This document shows, piece by piece, positions 17,758 through 25,012 of a DNA stretch of 45,776 bases. Source of the DNA: Candidatus Acidiferrales bacterium (GTDB lineage Bacteria > Acidobacteriota > Terriglobia > Acidiferrales > UBA7541); NCBI GenBank assembly GCA_030037355.1, contig JASHRL010000301.1, positions 1 through 45,776 of the forward strand. The letters run 5' to 3'. The translations under genes were made by a program, and so were the position numbers. Within the stretch, counting starts at the first letter, position 1. Each line of letters begins with the position of its first letter. A model generated the notes under the pieces. It had not been told where the DNA came from, searched no databases, and saw only the letters and a list, made by a program, of their open reading frames with translations.

Positions 17758-18116
17758 CAAACATGAAGAGCGCAATCTTCACATTCTCGTTATTGCTGTT
17801 TGCTATGCCAGCGCACGCGCAGAAGCACGCCGATGTTGGCGGCGGTGCGTCGCCCTCGTCGGCTCTGAATTATTCCGGTGGAGGCAGTGCCGGGGCGGGG
17901 GCGGGAGGGATGGGGTTCGGATTCGGCTTTCTCCAGCCCACAAACCCCACCAGGTTTCAGATTGTCAGCGCGCACGGCTCCAGCACGTACCAACCTTCTA
18001 CTTTCGTTCCTTACAAGGAAGCAGTCGCAATGGGAATCGCAGCTATGACCTTCAAGCCAAAGAGCATTGTCGAAATTGCTGCGGAGTGCCGCGCGAGCAA
18101 GCAGAGCACGAAATAA
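17754..18116 (+). CDS. small secreted glycine-rich protein
   Basis: This 120-aa protein has a signal peptide (MTNMKSAIFTF, hydrophobic core, PAHAQ cleavage near residue 23). A glycine-rich low-complexity stretch with short GAGAGG and GFGFGF repeats follows (about residues 31-61), then a short C-terminal part with KEAVAMGIAAMTFKP. No domain is recognised. It is translationally coupled (ATGA) to the PilZ gene, so it may be an exported component of the same envelope function. Confidence 0.7.
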   Translation: MTNMKSAIFTFSLLLFAMPAHAQKHADVGGGASPSSALNYSGGGSAGAGAGGMGFGFGFLQPTNPTRFQIVSAHGSSTYQPSTFVPYKEAVAMGIAAMTFKPKSIVEIAAECRASKQSTK

Positions 18117-18208
18117 CCACACCTTTTGAAGATCTGGTTCGGGATCTGGATTCCCGGAGACACGCCAAACCCCAAGGGAATCAATCGTCTTAAATGGGGG
18201 ACGTATCT

Positions 18209-18225
18209 TGGTAGCGATACCGGGA
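18209..18225 (+). repeat. left attachment-site core (17-bp tRNA 3' fragment)
   Basis: TGGTAGCGATACCGGGA here is identical to 44773-44789, the 3' end of tRNA-Glu on the complementary strand including the CCA. Identity stops at both sides of the 17 bases. This is the expected footprint of integration into the tRNA 3' end, with the full tRNA restored at the right end. Confidence 0.9.
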
Positions 18226-18355
18226 TTGGTATGCGCCACTTTCAGAAAACCAAGCAAAACCGGGGAAGTTCTGCTTTTTCCATCGCTTCAGTCGGTGACG
18301 GTTTAGCTTAGTTTAGCCTGCAATCGTCGCCAAAACGGCGGAACTCTATCGAAAT

Positions 18356-18374
18356 TGGCAACACTTGGCAACAC
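18356..18374 (+). repeat. left arm-type integrase-binding repeats (candidate)
   Basis: TGGCAACAC occurs twice here (18356-18364 and 18366-18374), 10 bp apart, one helical turn. The same motif occurs twice inside the right end (44703 and 44724) in the same orientation. Such short direct repeats flanking the core are typical arm sites bound by the N-terminal domain of tyrosine integrases. Confidence 0.6.
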
Positions 18375-18526
18375 AAATTGGTATCGAATCGCCGATACGA
18401 GCCATAGGGGAAATTAGGCGGATGTTGCATTCCTGCGCTCGAATTCCTCGACGGTCGCGATTGGGATTTTCCCGTTCTCATCGAAACGTAGGAGCCTTGC
18501 ACTTCGCGCATGGACGACACGATATA

Positions 18527-20707
18527 CTACGCACCACACGGCTTGAGAAACACTTCAAATGCCTCGCGCAACATTTCACGGTATCGTCGCCGGTCATATC
18601 CATGCCATCCTTCCCACCGCGAGTACGCACGCACACGGTCGTTGGGAATCCGCGCCTCTGAGTCCGTAATGATGTACTCGACCGTCTGTCCGGGGCGGAG
18701 TCGGACGCCGCTGCCGTAAAGCTGCTGCGCGGCAATCGCCGTATGGCAGGCTTTCCGATAATCGCGCACGGGGCGCGTGAGGCGCTTGCTAACAATCAAG
18801 TCCTCGACGGCAATCGCGCCATTTTCAAGGTTCTCTTCGTATTTCCGTTCCACGGCACGGGCCTCTTCAACCTTGCGGCAATAGCTGTCGTAGTCGTGAG
18901 CCTCCGCGAGAATGTCCAAGACCTGCCCCTGCATACGTGCAATCAACGGGGGCGTGTCATGCCTACGCAGTTCGAGGCCACGAACTTTCAAGCTGCCACC
19001 GTTGCTCACAGCAAAGAAGCGATTGGGAACTGGAACATCCTCAAACTGCCGCGAGGGAAGGAAAACGATGTAGCGATAAACGGCTTCGATTGCCAAAGGA
19101 AGCCGCGTCTGCCGCTCAATCTCCCGCGCCAGTTGCTCGTAGTCTTCACGGCTGGCTTGGTCTTTCCAGACATAGAGCGAGTCTACGAGCGCGTGGAGCA
19201 ACTCGAATCCACGGGTTTCGGCGATTTCTTTCGCCACGAGCAGCGTCTCCCGCGCCACGGCATTGATGGCTTCGTGAGCCTCGATTTTGCCGAAGCGGGC
19301 GTTCTTGTAGCCTGTGTACCCAAAGCAGCAAACGAGCAGCCACTTCAAGGCATCGCGCTGCAATTTGTATCGCTGCGCTGTCGATGAAGACACTTCGGGC
19401 TGGCGCTGCTTCAATTCGGTTCTCTTCGAAATGAGCCGCTCCACCACGCGGCTCGTGATGCCGCGCCGTTGCTGGCAAATGCGGTAGCCGAGTTCGGGGA
19501 CGCGGGGCGCGTCCGGGCAGCAGGGGCAATTGACCGTCTCGGGTGAAACATTGAAGCGGGCCATGATGGACGGATACTCGCTGACAAAATCGAGTTCGGC
19601 CACGTTCGTGAAAAAGCCTAGTTTCGGCGTGAATACCAACCCGCCCCTATCGGCGGAGAGAAGCGCGTCGGGCGGCTTTGGGTCTTCCGGTTCCGCCTTT
19701 TGCGATGGAATGAGAACGCCGTCACGGTAAGCGAGTTCCATTTGCATGTACGAGATGCCCGTTCCGGTCGTTGTCCTTGCGCAGTACTGCACCGGCAGCT
19801 TAGTGACGCGTGCCAGTTCCCACAATCCCGCAAGGTCGCACTTGTTGGCGATGAAGGAGTTGCGGGTGTCCACATGCAGGCGGCCAAACAAAGTTGTCGC
19901 ACTATTCTTGAACAAGATGCGGCCATAGCTCATGAAACTTCGTGCTTTGCTCTGCTGCACTTGTGCATCGGGGTCGCGATTGAACTGCAACGCAACGCCA
20001 AGCTGTGCAGCCTGCTGGCGCAAACGCGGCAAGATAGCGGCATCGCCCCAATCCGTCAGGATAAGGTCGGGGTCATGCCATTTGAGGAGGCGCTCAAGAG
20101 CCACGGCAGCAGGCTCACCGGATTCATCCAACTCATATTCCCGTTCGCCCACTTCGACTTCGAGCGCAGTCTGCCGTCCGTGCACCGGGTCTATGCGCGG
20201 CAATCCGCCTAGCCGCACGTGCATGATTTCGAGCGGCGGGAGTTCGTAGTCGAAAGACCATTCACTGTCCCGGCATTCGATGTGTTGCACCTGCCCATCT
20301 TCATCCGCGTCAACTTCGACGAGAGCGAGTGGGAAGACGTTCTTCTGCCAGCAGTAGAGAGAGGCGAGCATGAGGTCGCTGTTATACAGCCGCAGTGCAG
20401 AGTCGAATCTTTGCACCCATCGTGTCCAAGAAGAGTATTGCGTGGGGTGCTGCACGGAAATTTCCAAGACCTCACGCGATTCTCTTTCCCAAATGTCCGT
20501 GCGTTCCGTCATGCGGCACACGAGCGCCGAGTGTTTCGGCTCAAGCGCACCATGAAGCCGCCGCAAACTATCGGGCGAACCGGAAACGTAGAAGGCAGGC
20601 GTGAAGCTGTCAATCAGCCGGTGGCGGTTCTGGTTCACTTCCATCAGCCACAATTTCATCCCCTGTGGAGATGGGTAGAGGTCGAGAATCCATCCCTGTA
20701 GTCGCAT
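18527..20707 (-). CDS. B-family DNA polymerase of the PolB2 (Dpo2-like) type
   Basis: This 726-aa protein has B-family polymerase architecture: an N-terminal domain, a degraded exonuclease-like region (about 125-330), then palm and fingers. Motif A is DFVSEYPS (Asp373). Motif B is KWLLVCCFGYTGY (Lys455), replacing the usual KxxxNSxYG. Motif C reads HALVDSLYV: Asp509 is kept but the first Asp of DTD is Leu507. Cysteines 394, 396, 397 and 411 look like a zinc site. An altered motif C is the mark of the archaeal PolB2 clade, first called inactivated (Rogozin et al. 2008) and later linked to damage tolerance in Sulfolobus. The start at 20707 gives GWILDLYPSPQG, typical of the family. It ends a DUF72-RecA-like-small gene-PolB cassette. 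Confidence 0.85.
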   Translation of the reverse strand: MRLQGWILDLYPSPQGMKLWLMEVNQNRHRLIDSFTPAFYVSGSPDSLRRLHGALEPKHSALVCRMTERTDIWERESREVLEISVQHPTQYSSWTRWVQRFDSALRLYNSDLMLASLYCWQKNVFPLALVEVDADEDGQVQHIECRDSEWSFDYELPPLEIMHVRLGGLPRIDPVHGRQTALEVEVGEREYELDESGEPAAVALERLLKWHDPDLILTDWGDAAILPRLRQQAAQLGVALQFNRDPDAQVQQSKARSFMSYGRILFKNSATTLFGRLHVDTRNSFIANKCDLAGLWELARVTKLPVQYCARTTTGTGISYMQMELAYRDGVLIPSQKAEPEDPKPPDALLSADRGGLVFTPKLGFFTNVAELDFVSEYPSIMARFNVSPETVNCPCCPDAPRVPELGYRICQQRRGITSRVVERLISKRTELKQRQPEVSSSTAQRYKLQRDALKWLLVCCFGYTGYKNARFGKIEAHEAINAVARETLLVAKEIAETRGFELLHALVDSLYVWKDQASREDYEQLAREIERQTRLPLAIEAVYRYIVFLPSRQFEDVPVPNRFFAVSNGGSLKVRGLELRRHDTPPLIARMQGQVLDILAEAHDYDSYCRKVEEARAVERKYEENLENGAIAVEDLIVSKRLTRPVRDYRKACHTAIAAQQLYGSGVRLRPGQTVEYIITDSEARIPNDRVRAYSRWEGWHGYDRRRYREMLREAFEVFLKPCGA

Positions 20708-20963
20708 GGCGGTTCTCCGCAATATGCAATGCGCATTCGAGCGCATCGAGGCGCTTTTCTTGGTTAAGGACGATGGACAGCAGAACGGACTCCATCGGGT
20801 TGTCGCTGGCTTGATACGTGGCGGCCTGCGTGTAGCAACGGGCATGACGAAACAAACGGTCGAAGCATTCTTGGTCTTCTCGCCGCAATGCACGGCGGAA
20901 TTTCGACCACCTTGCGGCGGTCTCTTCGAGAAGCTGACGGAATGTGGGAACCGTGCGGCCCAT
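20610..20963 (-). CDS. 117-aa protein of the PolB2 cassette, function unknown
   Basis: This small protein starts MGRTVPTFRQLLEETAARW and is predicted helical over most of its length. Conserved-looking features are WSKFRRALRREDQ, FDRLFRHARCYTQAA and NPMESVLLSIVLNQEKRLD, a helical pattern that could form a bundle or partner interface; the tail is acidic and proline-rich. The start at 20963 lies 11 bases past the RecA-like stop; an in-frame extension to 21059 would overlap that gene. Its end overlaps the polymerase start by about 98 bases. I take it as the third partner of the polymerase and RecA-like protein; no catalytic motif is visible. Confidence 0.72.
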   Translation of the reverse strand: MGRTVPTFRQLLEETAARWSKFRRALRREDQECFDRLFRHARCYTQAATYQASDNPMESVLLSIVLNQEKRLDALECALHIAENRHATTGMDSRPLPISTGDEIVADGSEPEPPPAD

Positions 20964-20974
20964 GATGTTCTCGG

Positions 20975-21604
20975 TTACGGCAATGCGCGTGGTTTTGACG
21001 CCGTACTTTTCTCGCTGTTTAGGTAGAGTTTGCCTTCTTCGTTCTCCGCGAACTTCCACACATGATTCGCCTGCGCTTTGAGTTGCTGGAAGAACTTACG
21101 ACGCTCCGTCTGGAAGAAATCCGCACCCGAAAATACGGCCACAACTAAGCGAAGCGGCTCAAGCACACGCAGGGCTGCAAGTGCTTGGCGAAAGGAAGCG
21201 GCTGCCTCGACCTCACGCACGTCTTCATCGAAATACAAATCCGGGAGGGCCGTGACGATGAGCGCCTCGGCAGGAAAGTCCCGCAGCAAGCGCGGGGCAC
21301 GCACGAGCAGTTCCGTCAACTGAAAGCATGTGAACGCTCGTGCGACGCGCAATTGCTGGTGAAAAGGGAGCGATTTAGTTCGACGGGCAAAGCGGGCAAT
21401 CAGTAAAGGGTCAAATCGGTTCGCGCCGTCCAGACAGAGAATCCTCTTGCCCTGTCTGACCAATCCGGGAAGAAAATAATGGAACAGTCGCGGTGTCTCT
21501 GGGTGCCCGTGAAATACGCTGAGACCCAATTCTGACAACGCCCAGAGCTTCGGCGGCGACGCCGAAGATACGGCCAATGCATCCGTGCTTGAAGGGACGG
21601 CCAT
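20975..21604 (-). CDS. RecA/RadA-like protein lacking a P-loop
   Basis: This 209-aa protein looks like a degenerate RecA-fold ATPase. At the P-loop position after the first strand it has GHPETPRLFHYFLPG (from about residue 33) with no GxxxxGK[ST]. The next strand (KRILCLDGANRFDP), the Walker B-like strand ALIVTALPDLYF, and the late strand LRLVVAVFSGADF keep the alternating RecA pattern. Loss of nucleotide binding recalls ImuA, the RecA-like partner of the bacterial ImuB/DnaE2 mutasome, and the RadA-like gene reported near archaeal PolB2. I chose ATG 21604; a TTG at 21631 is possible. No strong ribosome site is visible for either. Confidence 0.65.
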   Translation of the reverse strand: MAVPSSTDALAVSSASPPKLWALSELGLSVFHGHPETPRLFHYFLPGLVRQGKRILCLDGANRFDPLLIARFARRTKSLPFHQQLRVARAFTCFQLTELLVRAPRLLRDFPAEALIVTALPDLYFDEDVREVEAAASFRQALAALRVLEPLRLVVAVFSGADFFQTERRKFFQQLKAQANHVWKFAENEEGKLYLNSEKSTASKPRALP

Positions 21605-21675
21605 GACAGTGGGTGCGGATAAGCGGGTCAATGGTAGGCGAACAAAAGGCGAATGTCAAATCAGGGGTGAAGGCC

Positions 21676-22593
21676 TTATCTCGCCTTCTTCGGTGGAGGA
21701 AATAAGGACGGCTCGCGCAGCGGTTGGGTGGAGATTTCTTCCAGTTCTGGGTAGCGTGCCAGCAATGGCTCAGGGATTTTCTGTTTTTGACGAGTGAGCC
21801 GATAAAGAATCTGAAACGCATTCACCAGAGCCTTCGCTTCGGGGTGATTGTTCAGGATGACGAAGATTGTGGAGGCATCTTCTTCCAATCTTCGAATCCG
21901 CTCCAGCCAAGGCTCAAGCTCTTCGCTTGAGTACAAATAGTTGTACCGCTCGAACGACAGTTTCTCAGGTTCATCCGCAAACCATGTGTCGTAGCGCCGC
22001 CCGTGCAGGCGAACGTAGCCGATTGGCCCAGTTGTTTTTTCCGAAGGTTTGAGCGAGCGCCCGATGATGGGCTGGTCGATGTTGCAGAAGCTGACACCCC
22101 GCTCTGCAATCAGTTCATGGAATTTCGGCTCATTCCACGTGGCATGGCGTACCTCCACGACTAGCGGATAATCGGCGAATCTCTGCATGAGCTTCTTCAA
22201 ATAAGCGAGGTTCTCCTTTGTGTGGTGAAAGGAGAACGGGAATTGAAGCAAAACAGCGCCCAGTTTTCCGGCTTCGCGGAGTAGGTCGAACCCGACACGG
22301 ACAGCACGCTCGTCCTCCGCGTTGGAACTTAGTTCATGCGTGAATTTCTGCCAGAGCTTCGCCGTGAAAAGGAATCGTGGGTTGGCAGACACTTGCTCCA
22401 GCCATTGCTTGCAATTCTCCGGTCGAAGTGGCTGGTAGAAAGACGTGTTGATTTCAATCGTGTCGAAATATCCGGCGAGGTACGCCGCTTCGTGAAATTC
22501 AGGCGGCTTTCTCTTAGGGTAAGCGATGCCGTTCCAATCCGCATACGACCACCCAGCAGGCCCGATGCGAATCTTGGTCACTCCCATGAGCAT
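21676..22593 (-). CDS. DUF72 (YecE-like) protein
   Basis: This 305-aa protein is a DUF72 TIM-barrel family member. It starts with IRIGPAGWSYADWNG, followed by DTIEINTSFYQPLRP (about residues 48-62), FLFTAKLWQKFTHE, GAVLLQFPFSFHHTKENL, and YVRLHGRRYDTWF (about 199). The biochemical role of DUF72 is not established, but the family is often found beside DNA-repair genes. It is first in the leftward run with the RecA-like protein, the 117-aa protein and PolB. A GGGGAT ribosome site precedes the ATG at 22593. Only 17 bp separate it from a rightward small ORF. Confidence 0.88.
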   Translation of the reverse strand: MLMGVTKIRIGPAGWSYADWNGIAYPKRKPPEFHEAAYLAGYFDTIEINTSFYQPLRPENCKQWLEQVSANPRFLFTAKLWQKFTHELSSNAEDERAVRVGFDLLREAGKLGAVLLQFPFSFHHTKENLAYLKKLMQRFADYPLVVEVRHATWNEPKFHELIAERGVSFCNIDQPIIGRSLKPSEKTTGPIGYVRLHGRRYDTWFADEPEKLSFERYNYLYSSEELEPWLERIRRLEEDASTIFVILNNHPEAKALVNAFQILYRLTRQKQKIPEPLLARYPELEEISTQPLREPSLFPPPKKAR

Positions 22594-22610
22594 ATAATCC
22601 CCGCAATCCG

Positions 22611-22742
22611 ATGAAACCGCAATTTGACGAAACTCTCATCGAAGTCTGGCGGCAGACTCTCATCGAGAACGCCAATGCGCTTAGCAAGGGAATGAGCGTT
22701 ATCCTGTCCGGCAGATTCCCAAGCGTGGCCTGCGATAAGTAG
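22611..22742 (+). CDS. 43-aa ORF divergent from the PolB2 cassette
   Basis: This short frame encodes MKPQFDETLIEVWRQTLIEN followed by a less ordered tail. A TATAAT at 22593-22598 lies 12 bases before the ATG. The N-terminal half has the look of a conserved amphipathic helix (TLIEVWRQTLIEN). The abrupt change after residue 27 suggests it may be the truncated remnant of a longer protein. It is followed after 27 bp by the 22770 gene. I do not know a function and regard the call as tentative. Confidence 0.4.
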   Translation: MKPQFDETLIEVWRQTLIENANALSKGMSVILSGRFPSVACDK

Positions 22743-22769
22743 GAGACATTCGCAGCGAGAAAGGCAAAC

Positions 22770-23513
22770 ATGGACAGGACGAGTTCGTTTCCAAAGCAAG
22801 ACTTTGAAGGCATGGCGGCCGAAATTTGGCAAGGGCTGAACATCTGCCTTTACCATGCGGCATACGTAAGGATTTACGCCAACACGACTGCAATGCACTT
22901 AGCCGGTAGCAAGCCTCGCCAAACAGTCATCCAACAAATGTCACAGGCTGACCGCGACTGTCTTCAGGAAGACGTGGACGTATTTCGTGCGCACTTCGCG
23001 GGCGTCCTGTGGCAGCTTCACCATCTTGCGGATGAGCTTCTGCGGGTGACGTACAGACGCTGCAAGGAAGAAGACATCGTGACAAAACAGCGATATGACG
23101 ACCTCGTCAGGGCACTGGACGATGACCCGCTCCTCCAAGAGATTCGCGCATATCGAAATTTGTCTCACCAACTTGCCGGAGTAATCGTCACTTACCACGA
23201 CCAATCTGACGCATTTATAGCCCATGCTTTCCCACCCTTGGATGAGCATCCAGAACGAAGTCAAGCGGAGGTTTCTCTCGACAATCCGGGGATAAAGGAA
23301 CGAGAAGTAAACACGAAGTTGCAGGCGTATTGCAATCGTCTCGGAGGATATTGCGAAGGTCTTTTCAAAATCATCGACACCAAATACGGCAAGACCATGC
23401 TTCCTCGCAGTCGCGGATTTGTACTCACGATTCCGCACTCCTATCAAGGACAACTGCCGGAAGGGGCGAGGGAGGCCATTTACGTGAGAATTGACGGTTC
23501 AACTGCTCCCTAA
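22770..23513 (+). CDS. hypothetical protein, possibly HEPN-like
   Basis: This 247-aa protein is not recognised. It is predicted mostly helical, with regions LNICLYHAAYVRIYAN (about 25-40) and WQLHHLADELLRVTYRRC (about 82-99). The stretch RAYRNLSHQLAG (about residue 125) has an R-x6-H spacing like the HEPN RNase motif, but the rest of the fold cannot be confirmed. A GAGAAAGG ribosome site precedes the ATG. It is expressed away from the PolB2 cassette, after the 43-aa ORF. Confidence 0.65.
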   Translation: MDRTSSFPKQDFEGMAAEIWQGLNICLYHAAYVRIYANTTAMHLAGSKPRQTVIQQMSQADRDCLQEDVDVFRAHFAGVLWQLHHLADELLRVTYRRCKEEDIVTKQRYDDLVRALDDDPLLQEIRAYRNLSHQLAGVIVTYHDQSDAFIAHAFPPLDEHPERSQAEVSLDNPGIKEREVNTKLQAYCNRLGGYCEGLFKIIDTKYGKTMLPRSRGFVLTIPHSYQGQLPEGAREAIYVRIDGSTAP

Positions 23514-23543
23514 TATCAGAATTGGTGCGACGATTCGTGAGCT

Positions 23544-23894
23544 TTAAGAGCGGCTAAATTTGGTTCGGGGGACGATGTCCGTGGCTTTCCGATTCTTCGC
23601 CTTCCTGATGACCCGACCTATTATCGAATCTTCGCCTTCGAGAAGCCTCTGAGCTTCCGTGAATGCCGCGACGGAACGGTTCAGCACGTTAGCCCAAACG
23701 AGCAGCATAGCCACCTTTTCTTCGAAGTCGCCTTCAGCCCAAGGACTCGGTTCATAAACGGGCCGACCAGAACTGTAGTGCTCAGAACCGAAAAGGCGAT
23801 TCTTGTCGGAATCATGGAGCGAGAAGTCCGTCTCGTGATATGCGGCGTAATTGATGCCTTCGATGACCAAGTGGCGAGCTTCATCGGGCGTCAT
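23544..23894 (-). CDS. hypothetical 116-aa protein
   Basis: I do not recognise this protein. It starts MTPDEARHLVIEGINYAAYH and has a central segment EGDFEEKVAMLLVWANVLNR (about 54-73) likely to be helical, with a basic C-terminal tail (RKAKNRKATDIVPRTKFSRS). No strong ribosome site is visible. It faces the 22770 gene, with only 30 bp between the stops. Confidence 0.5.
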   Translation of the reverse strand: MTPDEARHLVIEGINYAAYHETDFSLHDSDKNRLFGSEHYSSGRPVYEPSPWAEGDFEEKVAMLLVWANVLNRSVAAFTEAQRLLEGEDSIIGRVIRKAKNRKATDIVPRTKFSRS

Positions 23895-23965
23895 ATAAGG
23901 CAGGACTTTACACTCGTGACGACCAAGTTTCCATGCCCCATTTCTGCGTTTTCAAAACCCTTGTT

Positions 23966-23973
23966 GGTATAAT
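23966..23973 (+). promoter_or_regulatory. extended -10 promoter of the small-gene run
   Basis: GGTATAAT preceded by TT gives TGGTATAAT, an extended -10 with a perfect hexamer (23968-23973). An ATG (23978) begins only 4 bases later, opening a 34-codon frame, and the TTG-started gene at 24031 follows. No convincing -35 is present, as expected for an extended -10. It probably drives the 24031-24995 run and perhaps the serine recombinase. Confidence 0.5.
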
Positions 23974-24030
23974 TACGATGGGGCAATCTCGGCTTTCCCC
24001 GGCGAAGCGCACAGGGAGCGAGGACTCGGA

Positions 24031-24318
24031 TTGGACGAGGAACAAAGCAGGCCCAACAGGCACGACGCCGCCAGCGAGCTAGAGGATGCACGGCTTCGAG
24101 TCATCGTCGCTTTTGCTTATTGGTTTTGGTGCCAGAGGCGATTGAAGGACTTGGTGAAGTCGTTCGATTCGTTCGAGGACAGTGCCATGTGGCTGGCATC
24201 GTTTTCGCAACTACGGCGAGCGGCAAGGAACGCAGAAGTCAGGTGGGTCGCCGCCATTTACGCCTTCAAGCGACTCGTGGAAACGGCGGTCGAAAATTCA
24301 AACAGATGGGAGCACTGA
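24031..24318 (+). CDS. hypothetical 95-aa protein, first of a coupled run
   Basis: This protein begins at a TTG with a GGGAGCGAGGA ribosome site upstream. It is helical, with a tryptophan-rich centre (IVAFAYWFWCQRRLKDLVKS, about residues 24-43) and RRAARNAEVRWVAAIYAFKR near residue 62. No family is recognised. Its stop shares one base with the next start (TGATG), so it is translationally coupled to the 82-aa gene. Confidence 0.55.
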   Translation: MDEEQSRPNRHDAASELEDARLRVIVAFAYWFWCQRRLKDLVKSFDSFEDSAMWLASFSQLRRAARNAEVRWVAAIYAFKRLVETAVENSNRWEH

Positions 24319-24566
24319 TGGAGGAACAACGCCGCAGCGAATCAAGTGCCAGAGAAACTCGCGGGAGTAGCTTACGAATACTGCATTTCACGGCCCACCT
24401 CGATGAGAAACGAGGACTCTACCGATTTGTTTGCGACTCGCAGCCGCTGATGACCCTGACAAGTCACGGACTTCCGAAACGCTGTCCCCTGTGTGGACAG
24501 CATTACCCGATTAAAAGTGAAGGACTAAGCATGAGAGGAGAACAAGATGCTCGTCAGCAGAGATAA
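24318..24566 (+). CDS. 82-aa protein with a CPLC motif
   Basis: This small protein starts MEEQRRSESS and contains FTAHLDEKRGLYRFVCDSQP and RCPLCGQHYPI. The CPLC pair plus a preceding cysteine and nearby histidines could form a zinc knuckle. A longer in-frame extension to 24120 lies inside the previous gene and is not supported. It overlaps the previous gene by one base and the next by about 20 bases. Function is unknown. Confidence 0.55.
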   Translation: MEEQRRSESSARETRGSSLRILHFTAHLDEKRGLYRFVCDSQPLMTLTSHGLPKRCPLCGQHYPIKSEGLSMRGEQDARQQR

Positions 24567-24747
24567 CGGCGGCAACGTGATTGGTTGGATGGAGACCTAT
24601 TTCGGCGACAACAGAACCGTGACCGTGAATGTCAGTCCCAATTTCACAACGATTTTGACGCAGGACAGGACGACGGGACAGGTGAAGTCCGAGACGTTCG
24701 TCGGCAAGCCTCCGCTGCCGGGCGCATTCGAAGCAGGGAACAAATGA
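24547..24747 (+). CDS. hypothetical 66-aa protein
   Basis: This small protein (MLVSRDNGGNVIGWMETYFG...) has a beta-rich look, with alternating hydrophobic residues in RTVTVNVSPNFTTILT. The start is preceded by GAGAGGAGAACAAG, a good ribosome site. It overlaps the end of the previous gene and its stop overlaps the next start (ATGA). No family is recognised. Confidence 0.55.
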   Translation: MLVSRDNGGNVIGWMETYFGDNRTVTVNVSPNFTTILTQDRTTGQVKSETFVGKPPLPGAFEAGNK

Positions 24748-24995
24748 ATACCGCCAAGGAACTAATCGTTCAGCAGAAGGCAGAGGCGCTCCATGAACTT
24801 GCTCGGACTACGGTCGCCTTGGCTCGACTCCGAAGACTGATTCGAGAACAGGAGAGCTACGAGCCTGCCGCATTCGAGGAAAGTGCCAAGGCTTTGATGG
24901 GCACTTTGGGTGAGCGAGGCCGAAGATTTGCGGCACACGTCTCCATTCTTGTTGCTTTGCGATGTGGGCGGGTGAAAGGTGTTCAAAACGAATGA
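24744..24995 (+). CDS. hypothetical 83-aa protein
   Basis: This protein starts MNTAKELIVQQKAEALHELA and is predicted to be a long helix pair (arginine/leucine-rich ARLRRLIREQESYEP). Its ATG overlaps the previous stop (ATGA). It ends 17 bases before the serine recombinase start, so the two may be cotranscribed. No family is recognised. Confidence 0.55.
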   Translation: MNTAKELIVQQKAEALHELARTTVALARLRRLIREQESYEPAAFEESAKALMGTLGERGRRFAAHVSILVALRCGRVKGVQNE

Positions 24996-25012
24996 ATCTC
25001 AGGGAGGCGATT

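Larger units (their letters stand above)
18117..18526. other. 410-bp left junction region of the element
   Basis: No intact gene is supported here. The region holds the 17-bp tRNA-Glu-derived repeat (18209-18225) and two arm-type repeats (18356-18374). On the minus strand, just past the polymerase stop, lies a broken small frame with a CAKC cysteine pair that continues in another frame to 18414. Sequence left of 18209 is chromosomal; sequence right of it belongs to the element. Confidence 0.6.

Noticed and set aside
18126-18311. 61-codon plus-strand frame across the left attachment site
   Set aside because: It spans the chromosome-element junction, so it would be a chance fusion; no start signal or family.
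22632-22666. ACTCTCATCGA direct repeats as a regulatory site
   Set aside because: The two copies, 24 bp apart, coincide with a repeated TLIE peptide in the 43-aa ORF, so coding repetition explains them equally well.
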